Of a stretch of DNA of 30,337 nucleotides, positions 1 to 10,660 are shown in pieces. The position numbers and the translations under genes were made by a program. How positions within the stretch are numbered: position 1 is the first letter of the stretch; each line of letters starts with the position of its first letter. The notes under the pieces were generated by a model. That model made no database searches. It was not told where the DNA came from and saw nothing but the letters and a program-made list of their open reading frames with translations. Source of the DNA: Azolla pinnata (taxonomy: Eukaryota; Streptophyta; Polypodiopsida; Salviniales; Salviniaceae); NCBI GenBank assembly GCA_037176905.1, contig JBBBWG010004036.1:1-30337 (forward strand). Reading direction: 5' to 3'.

Positions 1-2
1 TC

Positions 3-149
3 GTGCCGCTGCTGCGCGGCGTCACGCCCGACGCCCGCGCCGGCCGCTTCATGTCCGCCCAGGCCGAGGTGTGGAACGGCCGCGCCGCCATGATCGGCCT
101 CGTCGCGCTCGCCATCACCGAGTACGTCAAGCAAGGGCCCCTCATCTGA
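3..149 (+). CDS. ELIP (early light-inducible protein), C-terminal part
   Basis: This is the 3' end of a gene that begins before the window. The frame ends at TGA 147-149 and encodes 48 residues, including AEVWNGRAAMIGLVALAITE followed by YVKQGPLI. That is the last transmembrane helix of the ELIP family: an E-x-x-N-G-R chlorophyll-binding signature (E and N/R at the start of the helix), a small-residue helix, and the typical TEYVKxxPL(I/V) tail. ELIPs are thylakoid proteins of the chlorophyll a/b-binding superfamily that accumulate under high light, cold or desiccation and are thought to bind free pigment and quench energy. Third codon positions are almost all G or C, unlike the AT-rich DNA downstream. 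Family assignment is strong; the missing 5' part means copy type and length cannot be judged. Confidence 0.9.
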   Translation: MPLLRGVTPDARAGRFMSAQAEVWNGRAAMIGLVALAITEYVKQGPLI

Positions 150-161
150 CCACCACCACCA

Positions 162-351
162 AAACCCTAACCCTAAAATACGCAAGCCCTAAACTTAGGT
201 TACACCCCCCTAAACCCTCCTAAACCCTCCTAAACCCTAATCCTTAAACCCTAAAAACCCTATACCCTAAAAACCCTAAAAACCCTAAACCCTAAACCCT
301 AAACCCTAAACCTTAAACCCTAAACCCTAAACCCTAAACCCTAAACCCCTG
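162..351 (+). repeat. Interstitial telomere-like block, CCCTAAA heptamers
   Basis: The block has about 20 perfect or variant copies of CCCTAAA, the C-rich strand of the plant telomere motif TTTAGGG, and starts 13 bases after the ELIP stop codon. The first half is degenerate (CTAAACCCTCC variants); the second half (about 285-350) is a clean run. It lies inside a window with genes on both sides, so it is an interstitial tract in the 3' flank of the ELIP gene, not a chromosome end. Confidence 0.85.
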
Positions 352-352
352 T

Positions 353-1340
353 ACCTGAAGAATTTGCTTCTCCTGCCTTGCTTTGCCCCCCCCGCCCGAA
401 TCCTTGTGTATATGATCGCACCCCCAAAATGGCTTTTTCTGTTGCTAGACACTTTTACACACAAGATATTTTGCTCTTCGGCAAACCCCCTCCTCAAAAC
501 TCTTTTTTTTGGCATTGGTAAAATATCCCCCCTCACACTTCATACACAACAACATTGTTGCCGTATTCTTGTCATATTCTTTTTTTTCGAGTAAAATCGC
601 TATTTTACGAGCTTACGCCATGTTGCCCAAGGCTATGGAAAACTCAAGTTTCGCTAAACATACCATAACGCCTTTGATGGATGGATGGATGGATGGATGG
701 ATGGATGGATAAGCCACTACAAGCTAGAAGGCTCCTAGACACGACGGGAACTATTAAAATGTAATTAAGATTTGAAGTTGTGCTTGTATTATATATATAT
801 AAAAGTAGAAGTTTGCACTTTATTAAATGCAATAAGTTGAAATTGTGCTTGTTTTATACAAAATTAGACATTTGCACTCGAGTCGTATACACGATTGTGA
901 ATCATTGGAAAGGAAATTTTTGACATAAGTTTAAATGTAGAATAGACACAAATATAGATGCATATATAACCATGGCCAAATTGAGAATTGAGCTCATAGT
1001 TATAATTTCATATACCAATCACTAATAGATATTATCTGAGATATTTTTAAATACATCAATATCAATATACAAGAAAACCATTATTTTTGTCAATAAGTAT
1101 CTATATAAATACATGTATACATACCTGTGTATACAGCCTATATAGAAGTATAATGCTTAAAGTTTGAAATAAACTTAGGTTTTTAAACAACAATATTTAA
1201 AATTAAAAATATTTAATGGATTGAGATTAAATATAAATTAAAATTATAAAGTGAGAATGGAACACCGGGTATAAAGTCATCTTAAAACCACTATGCTAAG
1301 CAAAATGCAAACATATTTTACTTACAAAATATTGTGACGT
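353..1340. other. AT-rich intergenic DNA with a GGAT microsatellite
   Basis: No gene is recognised here. The stretch contains a (GGAT)n microsatellite at about 676-711, poly-T runs near 510 and 580, and from 760 onward strongly AT-rich DNA with many short TATA-type runs. No protein of any known family is visible on either strand. Confidence 0.6.
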
Positions 1341-1353
1341 TCACTGACGGGTG

Positions 1354-2650
1354 TCACGTGAGTCGTATTGCACTAAGGTATAGAAAGGTAGGCAGAAGGA
1401 TGAGAGTCATTAGGGCAAGAGGTGGGCTAAGTGCGAGAACGGTTGTAGTTGCAATGCATTGTTTCATGCGAACGACGTGGGTAAAGGTGGTAGTGTTGTA
1501 TCCAAATGCGATAGAATTGTTACTTGGTGTGAATGCGTCTAAGGCATGGTAGGGGCCTAACCAATGGTGAACTAGTGATTCACTCAGGCCTGTTATCATG
1601 TCTGATGGGGCAATAGACTCACACGAGGTCATCGGGCTGGTACGTTACTTCTTCGTGGCTTTTATCATAGTGTTGTTGTTGTCGTTGTTGGGCAACTTGT
1701 AGGTTCTTAGTGATCGCGTATTGCATTATAGGGCAAGCTCTAGAGGTAGAGCCACCAATCAGCAACATCTTTATGGGTGGGAGCCTCCTCGGGGCTTGAT
1801 ATCTATGGGGCAGGGGGAAGGCGAGGATCTCGCCCGAAGAAGGTGCGGAAGGGACTGACCCGTGTGGAAGCTTGTTTCGACGTGTTGTAGGTGTGCAATG
1901 GCAAATGGGAGCATGTTATCCCAATTTTCATGAAGAGGATCGGTGAAGGCACGAAACACGTGCTTGAGGGTGTAGTTCATGCGCTTTGAGAGTCTATTGC
2001 ACTGCGGGTTGTGGAGTTGTAAACATATTGCTGGACGTCGAGTCGCGTCGCAATAATTTGGAGCAACTCTCCCTTGAAAATTGTTTGCCCTAATCCGATA
2101 GGAGTTGCTTGGGAAATCCATGTCATAGGATGACTTGTTTCAAGAGAACATTAGCTATTGTCACCTAATGCAGAGATCATATAACCCAAGAACTTGAGTT
2201 CCGTGCATCCCCATCCGCACTTTCGAAACTGCAGCAGGAAATCATACTGCGTGATCCAGCATAGAACTTCATCTAGTACCTTTAAGTTCTCTGGCCATGT
2301 CCATGTGTGGACTAGGATGTTGTCTAAATATACGAGGTTATTGTACAAGGGACTCCATACCTTTAACCTATATTGTACAAAGGGCCCCATTAGATGTCCA
2401 CAAAGTGAACAATCTAGTGGCTTCACGAGCTTCTTCATCGACTTGCCAATAGGTAATGCTCTATGATCTAAGGTAATTCCCTTGTTGGAGAAGAAGATGT
2501 CCACAAAGTGAACAATCTAGTGGCTTCACGAGCTTCTTCATCGACTTGCCAATAGATAATGCTTTATGATATAAGGTAATTCCCTTGTTGGAGAAGAAAT
2601 GTAGGCAATGAGTAATAACTATTCTCTTATGAATACACAAAGCCATACTT
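1354..2650 (-). mobile_element. Degenerate Ty3-gypsy retrotransposon pol remnant
   Basis: Three pieces of a Ty3-gypsy polyprotein lie in order on the minus strand. At 2504-2151 is part of the reverse transcriptase: NLVYLDNILVHTWTW (active site normally YLDD, here YLDN), then a region ending FRKCGWGCTELKFLGYMIS. At 2121-1771 is the end of the integrase: SKRMNYTLKHVFRAF and PLHENWDNMLPFA, matching the usual Q-S-E-R-x-N-x-T-L and DW-x-x-L-P-x-A motifs. At 1632-1354 the piece HHWLGPYHALDAF resembles the integrase tail (W-x-G-P-Y/F). RNase H and the integrase core that should lie between RT and integrase tail are missing, and the frame is broken several times. No LTRs were found. It is a dead, internally deleted fragment. 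Confidence 0.8.
2393..2598. repeat. 103-bp tandem duplication inside the gypsy remnant
   Basis: Bases 2393-2495 and 2496-2598 are adjacent copies of the same 103-bp segment, differing at about three positions in the stretch after CTTGCCAATAG. Both copies translate on the minus strand to almost the same peptide, with the shared core SNKGITL and KKLVKPLDCSLCGH. The high identity shows the duplication is younger than the decay of the element that contains it. Confidence 0.9.
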
Positions 2651-4331
2651 GGTGTTGAGCCATCATGAGTATAGTTTCAGTATCCAATGAAAGACAACTA
2701 GTATAAATAAGTACTTAGAGATTAAACTTTTCATTTATCTTTTTGAGTTCTTATGAAAAGTTTAACTACGACAAAGAAACAATAGATACATATTTCTTTT
2801 AAGCATAAACTTTACGTTTTAAATTATACAAAAAATAAGTTATAAACCTAGCTAAAATATATATTTTTAAAAAGCCACTTATAGAAATGATAATGTTTTC
2901 AATATATTAAAAAATAGGCGCGAGTTTAGAAGTGGTTTCGACATGCAATTGACACGAATTAGATGCGGCTTTAACGCGTTAAACTCGCGTCTAGTTTGCA
3001 TAGCATTGTCTGTCAAAATCGCATCGATTGCGTGTAAAATTTTTGGTATGTATGAAACAAAATTTGCATCTAAATTCATGTTTACAACCACAATACGATG
3101 TAAGGGACATCTACAAAGGCGGTCAAAGAGAGCAAGACTTTAGGGTTTGGTTTAATATTACTTGCCAATGCCTTGGATCAGGATGTATGCAGCTGATATT
3201 AGATATTAAAAAATAGGGTGTGGGGTGTTAAAAGAAATTTATTATTAAAAGTTAGAAAATATTATGAGTTTTTTTGTTTGATGAATTCGTAATCTAATGA
3301 CATTTTTTTCACTATGAATTCATAGTCAAATAACACTTTTTGTTTGATTTTTTATAAACTTTTGCAGATCGAATTTCGCAGCAAACTGACCAATACCTCG
3401 TAGTGCTAATAGTAGAATCTTGTTTTTGGAAAACACATTGTAGTGGACAGACATATCAGCTAGCACAAGTAATCGATTTAGACTCCTACGGGTGAATATC
3501 TTGATAGCTGAGAGACCAGAAAAGGGTATTAACTGCATAAAATTGACATTGTTCAATGCAGTTTAGATTTGAGTTTTTGGTGGAATCTAGCTAGCTGACC
3601 ATGAATTGATTGGCCTGTTATTAGACAGGTGCAATTGAATAGAATTCGATGAACTTTTTGATGTCATGCCGATTCTATTCACGGTATAAGCAAATTTAGC
3701 TCTCGATCATGCGTGATTAGCACAAGGCTCATTCATGTGATCATCATCCGATCGGTTCTAATTAGATCGAGTGCTGCATGATGTAGCAATTAGTGATGAT
3801 TATGTAATGCGCGAGAGCGTGTTGGTCGAGGATAATTATATATGCACAAAAAACCACACACTTGTGGGTTTAAACAATCGGAGTGAGAACGTGGTTGAAG
3901 GTGAATCCATCATGTCCACCATCATTGCACGTCTGATCATCAGCTTTAATCTCTCTGATCTCTGATCAACAAACACTACATGTATATATACAAATTGCAT
4001 CCTCCAGCAGCTTCAAGGCCAATCCATCAGTGATTTTGCAGCTTGGTGCAGTACATAGATTGCCATTGTAGGTAGGAGATCAGCTGATCCAACTCTCTCC
4101 GTCGAATCGTCAACCGGTATATACATATATTTATGTTCTAACTCCTCTAATGAACTGTTTTGATCTGCACAATATTGTACTAGTTTCCTGCATGGGGGTC
4201 GCAACGATTGGGAGTTCAATAGTTTAGTGCTGGATGATTCTCTCGATTATTTATCGGATCGCATTGTTGCATCGATCACAATCTGCATGGGGACCACGAT
4301 GATAATCATTTAGTGCGCTCGATGATCATCC

Positions 4332-4371
<40 letters not shown>

Positions 4372-5070
4372 TCGATTATTATCGGATCTCATCGATGCAT
4401 CAATCACAATCTGCATACGGGGCCGCAATGATATGGGGCATAATAAGTTTAGTGCTGGATGATCACGATCCGGTGATGACCCGATTATTATTATCGGATA
4501 TTCTCATCACGATTGGAAAGGATGGATCCCCAGCTTGTGTCTCGATGTTGCGTCTAATGTTCTGATGGATCCATGATTATTTACATCGAGGGATCATCGG
4601 AAGGATCGATTTGATGATCAATGCGTAATAATTCGGGTCTGATATTGATCGGAAGGACTCGGGTGTCTAATCGGATCCAACCTAAATGATCATACAATGG
4701 ATTCGCGTATGAGTTGATCCAATCTAGATGTAGAACATAGGAAGGATTCGGGGTGTCTAACCGGATTGAATGATCGGATTTGCATCCGACAATTGGAAGG
4801 AGTCTGTGTCATATCGAATCTAGACAATAGTAATCGGATGAATCAAATAGCTTACTTATTGAGCGTAACGATCGGATGGATTGGGTGTTTGATCGAATGA
4901 TTGAACAACTAGATGGATTCGGTGTTTGATTGGATCGAATGATCGGATGGATCCGGTATCTTAATTGATTATGATCCCACTCTGAAGTAGTCACATTCCC
5001 ATTGAGCTTGATTGATGTCATGAGGGAGTCTAATGATCTTGTGAAAACAAGTTTTCTTGTTTTGCTCTGA
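2651..5070. other. AT-rich intergenic DNA upstream of the Dabb gene
   Basis: No gene is recognised. From 2700 to 3600 the DNA is very AT-rich. From about 4250 to 4960 it becomes rich in GATCGGAT- and GGATTC-type motifs that recur irregularly (a decayed minisatellite), with a (GAT)n microsatellite at about 4332-4369. A strong pyrimidine tract followed by CAG at 5071-5073 looks like a 3' splice site, so upstream non-coding or transit-peptide exons of the Dabb gene may lie in this stretch, but none can be pinned down by eye. Confidence 0.5.
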
Positions 5071-5104
5071 CAGGCAGATTCTCTCCACTTCTTCGATTAA
5101 AGGC

Positions 5105-7323
5105 ATGGCTCTCACTCATGGCAAGCACTCGAGGTGTGCATGTGATCCAACTAAAGATTCCATAAAATCTCTTAATGATCAGGATCGATTGAAGCTGAAT
5201 CCGATCCGAATTGCATCCGATGTTGAGAACACATTGCTAACGGTGGTTTGCAGGGTGACCGTCGTGCTGGATGACGTGAAGGATCTGCGTCTGATCAGCG
5301 GCGAGTTCAACAAGATCCGAGAACCCACTCCAAGGTTAGCACACCATTTGTTTGTTTTGTTTGTTTTGTTTTCCCCATATGATGCATCGCCATTTGTCTG
5401 GCCTTTTTACGGCGATCGGAACGTCTGGAGCCATCGCGCGCTAGCTAGCTAAATAATTTAATCGCATCCGGAACGTTGGGAATCGCAGGCAGGGCGTGGA
5501 GCACGCGGTCCTGTTGAACTTCCCGTACCTTCAGGGTGATCAGGAGGCGCAGATCCTGCTCTCGCTCTACAACCTGCAGTTCCAATTCGAGGGCATTCTT
5601 CAGCTTGCAGTGGGTAAGCGAAGTTGGTCGAGTGTCTGTTCTGTTCTGTTCTGTTCTGTCTGTTCTGTCTGCAGAAGCCAATCGATCCCCAATGGTGTAT
5701 ACATTGAGAACGAGTCGGTTACCAATGTTATCTGGGGGAGCATTTCATAGTACTGGAAGTTGCTAGCGCTTGTTCGGTTGGGAGCGTTTTCATACTGGTA
5801 GCTCTCACTGGTGCTATTCTGATGTTTCTGGGGGGCTCGTGCAGGGCGTGTCTTGAACAAGCAGGCTTTGGCCACCCATGCGCTGGTCATCCGCTTCCCC
5901 AGTATCGAAGTCTTGCTTGCTTACTACAAGTCGGACGTCCACGCCAATGTCTCTGCCAAGCTCGCTCCATTCTTGCACGTAAAAAAAATCCCCACCCGAT
6001 CCCTTACTTTTCGCTGGATCATTCTTGTCTGTCTGCCTGTTCCGTCTTTGCAACGATTCCCAGAGCTCTGCAGTAATGCCGAACGACCGAAGCTCTTTTG
6101 ATTCGATTTACAATGTTTCCGGATTTTAGCACGGAACAAAGTCTTCCTGATCTCTGGCCAGCCTCAAAATGTATATCGTGGCTTCGTTAGCCGTACAGTC
6201 ACGACTGTGAATACTACTTTGCGGGCGTATTATTTTGGTTCCTACGATTACTGTAGAAATCGCTAGTTTCTTATCTGGTTTGTTGACGCAGGGCCGATAC
6301 ACAGTAGATTATCTGGCGCCGTTTCCCGACCACGTCCATTCCGGATCTGTAAGCATTCTCTCATAATAATAAAAAAAGGACATTAAATCTACAAGTAGAT
6401 TATCTGGGGGAAGAGCCATACCAGAGGTTTGGAAAGTCCATTGAAGTGAGCTCCGGTTTTCCTACTACTGTAGCTGTAGAAGGGGGATGAATCCCCAAGT
6501 AGAGAAGCAAATGTTTCTGCTTTGTTTTCCATGAACATTTCTTCTGTCGCAGCTCGCCGCGAAATGGGTCAACCTCACGTTCATCAAGTTCAAGGAAGAC
6601 CTGCACCCAGGAGCCGTCGACAACGTCGTCAAGTCGATCTCCGATCTCGAGCAGCTGCCCTACATCAAGCAGATCAGCGTGGGTGAGTCGAGAGCGCTAT
6701 ACGCGCAGGTGAGATCCGATCATGCTGGTGAGTTCTGGCTTGACGTTCTTCTCGCCGCGGTGCTTCCTGCTTGCAGGTGCGAATCTGATCGTCAGGGACA
6801 ACACCTTCTCGCATGCGTTCGGGCTGTTCCTGTCGTCAGGTGAATGCTGCTTCCTCTAGGGAGGCAAGAACGACAAGATTTTTGCGCTCCTGCGTCAGAT
6901 TCTACATAACTTAGCGAAAATAATTACAACAATGGGCAGATTCTAGACTTGCAGAGTAATAAGCCAACAGCTCTCTCGCCCATTGCATGACTTTGTCTTG
7001 TCTTTGTCTTTGTCTTGTGCCTCCTTGCAGTTGAAGATCTCGACCGGCTGTTGAATGATCCGGGCTACGTTTCGGTACGTTTGTCTGTAATGCCCCCAGT
7101 TCCGCCCAGAGGATCGTTCTGACATGGGGTTAGATCGATCGAATCTCAGATTGATCCCTCTGGGGTAAATCAAATTTGACATGGGTTAAACAGATCGATC
7201 TGACATGGCTTGTCACGTGGGTTTTTTTTATAGATATTCAACGACAAGGTCGGCCCTGCAAGCTCCAAGTTCCACTCCGTCAGGTTCCTGGCGTTTGTGC
7301 CCGTTCTGACAGCCCGCCTCTGA
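5105..7323 (+). CDS. Tandem Dabb (dimeric alpha/beta barrel) stress-responsive protein, 9 exons
   Basis: Exons read by eye: 5105-5133, 5254-5334, 5489-5613, 5845-5978, 6292-6348, 6553-6682, 6777-6839, 7031-7074, 7234-7323. All introns (94 to 313 bases) are GT-AG and the joined frame closes exactly: 753 nt, 250 residues. There are two Dabb domains. The first (about 39-132) opens VEHAVLLNF and has the core ATHALVIRF with H90 and a following Y-x-x-x-x-x-H. The second (about 146-246) opens WVNLTFIKF and has the core FSHAFGLFL with H198. Plant proteins of this double-Dabb layout (Arabidopsis DABB1/UP3 type) are stress-responsive and mostly plastid-targeted; the ferredoxin-like barrels form dimers or pseudo-dimers and no enzyme activity can be read from the sequence. 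The first exon is the least certain. A 3' splice site at 5071-5073 keeps the frame open upstream of ATG 5105, so a transit peptide may be encoded further 5'. Confidence 0.85.
5634..5672. repeat. TGTTC microsatellite in a Dabb intron
   Basis: A short run of CTGTT/TGTTC units sits about 20 bases after the 5' splice site of the third intron of the Dabb gene. It is outside coding sequence. Confidence 0.8.
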
Positions 7324-8289
7324 GCCGCTCTCTCTGGCCTTCCGATGTTTTTCGTCGATTCTCGGAGTTCTGGAAAGCTTTTGGGGTTACCTAGAAATGT
7401 TGAGTTTTAACCATAGCTGCTGCTTCTGCGGAGGTAGTTCTACCGCAGTTTTTCCCTTCTTCTGTATAACCTCATGGTGAGTTTTTTTTGTGCTGTGGGC
7501 CATAACATCTCCGCAACATGGCTTTTTTGTAAACCTGACCATGAGTCATTCGCATCGATACAATCGAATAACAAGCTTTCCTGGTTATGTCCAATGTATT
7601 CTGGTCACAAAGCTTTCCATTACGGTAGAGCAAACAGTCTGTGTAGAAAAAAGAAAAAACTATTGATACGACTCCCATCATCCCCGTCCCCTTGATGATC
7701 AAGCCTGTTGCAGTTTTAGTGCCAAGCCCGGTGAATCGTGCATTCTCTAGAAACAATGGAGGGCATTGCCATCTGCGCAGAAAGATGCCTACTGGGGCAG
7801 CTCTGATCCTGCACAGCTGCTCGAAGATTCCTGGTGTCGAGAAACCCACGTCCGCTGGTGGCAGACAAGGCGATCGCGCCTCCCCCAGACACACGCAAAG
7901 AGCATCGGAATGATTTCAATTTTCGATCGAGCTTCGTTCCGAATTCTGTTTTGTATAGTCGGGTTTCGACGGATTGCGACAGTCGGAGTCCCTTTTCCTG
8001 CGGCATCTGCCGATGCCGCATGTCAGACCCACTCGGCTGAGTGTTCACAAAGATACTCACTCGATCATAGTGTCTGGAATCGGCTCGATCCTGGGGCCAA
8101 CAATGTATGAATCGCATGTATGCAAGAACCCATTCCGGCTGCAGGATGTTGCTCCACCGATGAAAGAGAGATATCTAATCGGCAATACAGTAGAACTGCA
8201 AGCGAGCGACAACTCAACGAATTCAGCAGTCCAGCTCATGCAATGAGACAAGATTGGGGATTTCATCAGGATTTAGGGTTTAGGGTTTA
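7324..8289. other. Intergenic DNA after the Dabb gene
   Basis: Nothing here resembles a known protein. Open frames exist on both strands but have no recognisable motif or splice logic. The first 200-300 bases are the likely 3' UTR and terminator region of the Dabb gene. Two TTTAGGG-like copies occur at about 8273-8288, just before the CA/TA-rich satellite. Confidence 0.5.
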
Positions 8290-8770
8290 ACTACTATACA
8301 CTCCTAGGAATGTATGGACAGATGTATGCTTGTACACACACATGCACACATGCATGCACACATGCATACATACATATAGACACACACGCCCACATACATA
8401 CATATATACCGACACACACATACACACATACAATGCATGCATACACACATAGGCACACATACATACACATACGGACACACAAACGCATGCACGCACACAT
8501 ACATACATATACACATATATACATACGTATAGACACAGCGCATGAGATACACACACATGCATGCATACAATACATGCGCACACGCACGTGCACACATACA
8601 TACACATACAAACACATACAAACACACATACAAACACACAAAACCATGCACGGATACATACATGCATGCGCATACACATACATACAGTCACACACACACA
8701 CGCACACATACGTACATACATACCGAGACACGCATACAATACATGTACGCAACACATGCATGCATACGGA
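8290..8770. repeat. ACACATACATAC-type satellite
   Basis: About 480 bases are made almost only of short purine-pyrimidine alternating words (ACAC, ATAC, ATGC, ACATAC). Long open frames on both strands are products of this composition: they encode alternating His/Thr/Tyr on one strand and Cys/Val/Tyr on the other, so they are not genes. The alternating purine-pyrimidine pattern could adopt left-handed (Z) DNA. Confidence 0.9.
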
Positions 8771-8854
8771 ATTTCTTTTCTTTATTTATATACTGGATAT
8801 ACGTTTTTATAATTTGATATTTAATGCGTACAATGTGAGCCACACAAAAAGAGA

Positions 8855-8885
8855 GATGGAATTTATTTATTTATTTATTTATTTT
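8855..8885. repeat. (ATTT)n microsatellite
   Basis: About six or seven TTTA units follow a purine-rich stretch, in AT-rich DNA upstream of the copper transporter gene. Confidence 0.85.
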
Positions 8886-9245
8886 ATTGCTTATTTCCCT
8901 TGCGGCGTGCGAAGAGTTGACGTTTCTCACGCGCCGTGAAAAATAAATGAATTAATAATCAATTAGTTCCGCGTAAATTACATAATATAAAAACCAAAAA
9001 TGCAATTTATTTCCGTTCCTTTTTTTTTAAAAATCCTTTTGTTTATCTTTGATTTTTTTCCTTCCAGAGAGAGCATATATTAATAAAAGGATTTTTATAT
9101 TTGTTTTCTCCGTTTGTTAGGTTTTTATTTTTCTCGTTTATTTGTTTTGTATTTATTTTTCCGGGTTTTTTTTTCAAATTTTTATAATTCTCGAATTTTC
9201 TGGGTCGTCTCTCTCCTGGCGCTCACATTTTCCAAGCTTTCGGCG
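8886..9245. other. AT-rich upstream region of the copper transporter gene
   Basis: The stretch is T-rich on the plus strand and holds no gene. A TATA-like stretch, CATATATTAATAAAAGG at about 9074-9090, lies some 330 bases before the proposed COPT start and could serve as a core promoter element. Nothing else is identifiable. Confidence 0.35.
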
Positions 9246-9305
9246 ATGGCGGGTGAGCTACCACGCACAGATCTAGGGTTTCGGAGCTCCGCACAGTAGC
9301 CGGCT

Positions 9306-9359
9306 ATGGAAGCTGCGGCCTGCAGACGAGGAGAAGGAGAAGGAGGAGGAGGAGGGTAG
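9306..9359 (+). promoter_or_regulatory. Possible upstream ORF (17 codons) in the COPT leader
   Basis: An ATG at 9306 opens a short frame ending TAG 9357-9359 with the product MEAAACRRGEGEGGGGG. A second short frame opens at ATG 9246 and ends at 9299. If these bases are in the 5' UTR, the frames could reduce translation of the main frame at 9415. Whether they are transcribed is unknown, and an intron in the leader is also possible. Confidence 0.3.
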
Positions 9360-9414
9360 CAGCAGCAGCACCGCCGCCATAGCTCCTTCTTCTCCCACAG
9401 AGGGGAAGAAGACG

Positions 9415-10035
9415 ATGCAGCTCAACTCCAACCCTAACCCTAACCCTAACCCTAACCCTAATCCTGACGCAGAAGAGGCGGTGGCCATGGCTATGGCGAT
9501 GCACCGCCACTTCTACGCCAGCGACAAGATCGAGCAGCTCCTCTTCCGGGACTGGTCGCCGCACAGCCCCGCCACGTATGCCCTAACCCTAGCCGCCGTC
9601 CTGCTCCTCGCCGTCTTCCACGAGTGGTTCTGCGACCTGCACCGCCGCAGCCTCGCCTTCCTGCGCCATGGCCCGCCTCTGCGAAACCCTAATCCTCCCC
9701 CGCTTCCCGTCTCCTCCATTTCCTCCGCCTCCGCCTCCGCCTCCGCTTCCACCTCCATCTCCTGCCCCTTCTCCTCCTCCTCCTCCTCCTCCTTCGCCTC
9801 TTCTGCTCCATCGCTGCTCGGCCTCAAGCGCAGGCTCTCGGAGCCCCTCCTCTTCCTGCTCCGCCTGCGCAGGGTCCGCCTCCTCGTCGTGGCGATGGCG
9901 TACGCCTCCAAGTCTGCAGCCGCCTTCCTGCTCATGCTCGCCGTCATGAGCTTCAACGTCGGGGTCTTCCTCGCCGCTCTCGCAGGCCTAGCCATCGGCT
10001 TCATCCTCTTCCGAGTCAACCATTTCTCCTCCTAA
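9415..10035 (+). CDS. COPT/Ctr-family copper transporter, single exon
   Basis: The frame gives 206 residues from ATG 9415, or 182 from ATG 9487. Members of this family form trimers that move Cu(I) across plasma or internal membranes. Visible marks: a Met/His cluster MAMAMHRHF (residues 25-33); a first membrane segment (about 52-72) after LLFRDWSPHS; a low-complexity cytosolic loop (about 90-135) of Ala-Ser and poly-Ser; then two closely spaced helices carrying the family signatures M-x-x-x-M (M174, M178, in the second helix) and G-x-x-x-G (G191, G195, in the third). Stop is TAA 10033-10035. No intron is needed, as is usual for COPT genes. Odd point: residues 6-17 are six Asn-Pro pairs encoded by CCCTAA repeats. 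The Met cluster begins at 9487, so that start may be the functional one and the Asn-Pro tract may be leader. Confidence 0.88.
   Translation: MQLNSNPNPNPNPNPNPDAEEAVAMAMAMHRHFYASDKIEQLLFRDWSPHSPATYALTLAAVLLLAVFHEWFCDLHRRSLAFLRHGPPLRNPNPPPLPVSSISSASASASASTSISCPFSSSSSSSFASSAPSLLGLKRRLSEPLLFLLRLRRVRLLVVAMAYASKSAAAFLLMLAVMSFNVGVFLAALAGLAIGFILFRVNHFSS
9430..9465 (+). repeat. CCCTAA hexamer block within the COPT coding frame
   Basis: Five exact AACCCT units and one AATCCT unit lie in frame with the COPT start at 9415, giving (Asn-Pro)6. The hexamer is the TTAGGG-type telomere motif, not the heptamer seen at 162-351. Confidence 0.9.
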
Positions 10036-10040
10036 ACCCA

Positions 10041-10091
10041 AACCCTAACCCTAACCCTAACCCTAACCCTAACCCTAACCCTAACCCTAAT
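10041..10091 (+). repeat. CCCTAA hexamer block just after the COPT stop codon
   Basis: About eight exact CCCTAA units begin six bases after the COPT stop codon, so they would be in the 3' UTR. Confidence 0.92.
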
Positions 10092-10229
10092 CCGAGCGAG
10101 GTCCTCAGCTCGCGCCCGAAACCCTAAAATCCTCCCGGACTATCACCACTGTCTGAGATTTGCAGCCCCCCAAATTGCCCCAAACCGAAGCCTAAAGTCT
10201 GCATCTTACCCGCAAGCCCGTCCTTGCCA

Positions 10230-10271
10230 CCCTAACCCTAACCCTAACCCTAACCCTAACCCTAACCCTAG
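10230..10271 (+). repeat. CCCTAA hexamer block, third copy
   Basis: About seven CCCTAA units form the third hexamer block of this neighbourhood, in the same orientation as the two at the COPT gene. Confidence 0.9.
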
Positions 10272-10534
10272 CCCCGGGCCTTGATGCGCACTGCTGCAGG
10301 CCGGGAAACCCTAATCCTACCTCATCCGCCTTTCGATGCAGGATCTTCTTCCATGAGCTCCACGCAACCCTAAATTCAATGCTGTCGCCCACAAAAAACC
10401 CTAAGATTCGCCCCGATGATGCCAAACCTGATTTCCCGAGCCTGAATCCCAAGCCTACCTTTGCCCATTTTTGCCAACAATTTGGCTTGTCTTTTGTGAG
10501 AAGAGGGGAAAAGGGAAAAGGAAGGAATGATGTG

Positions 10535-10660
10535 AACCAGTGCCCGGATTCGAACTCGGGAACATTTTTGGCACATTCTCGAAGGAGAAAGAGAGAGCGT
10601 TCTGGAAGTGGTGGGGCTTCGGGCGGGACTCGAACCCCCGACTGCTACTGGTGTGCAAAT
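10535..10660 (-). other. tRNA T-arm-like motifs (two), no complete tRNA
   Basis: Read on the minus strand, two segments look like the T arm of a tRNA. One has its loop in CCCGAGTTCGAATCCGGG (10543-10560). The other is GTCGGGGGTTCGAGTCCCGC (about 10624-10643), followed by a GAAGCCCCACCA-like end. Neither has a recognisable D arm (no TRGCNNAGTNGG box) or an acceptor stem that pairs. They may be remnants of tRNA or of a tRNA-derived SINE, or chance. The first motif recurs at 22106-22121. Confidence 0.3.

Noticed and set aside
8290-8940. Long open frames of 119-209 codons on both strands
   Set aside because: They are produced by the ACAC/ATAC satellite: alternating His/Thr/Tyr on one strand and Cys/Val/Tyr on the other, in several overlapping frames at once.
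9513-10019. 168-codon frame on the minus strand opposite the COPT gene, with a long Glu-rich run
   Set aside because: It is an antisense shadow of the serine-rich and GC-rich coding strand; it has no family signature, while the plus strand has clear COPT motifs.
10192-10452. Minus-strand frame with an Arg-Val repeat
   Set aside because: The repeat is only the TTAGGG-type hexamer read in one frame; nothing else supports a gene.
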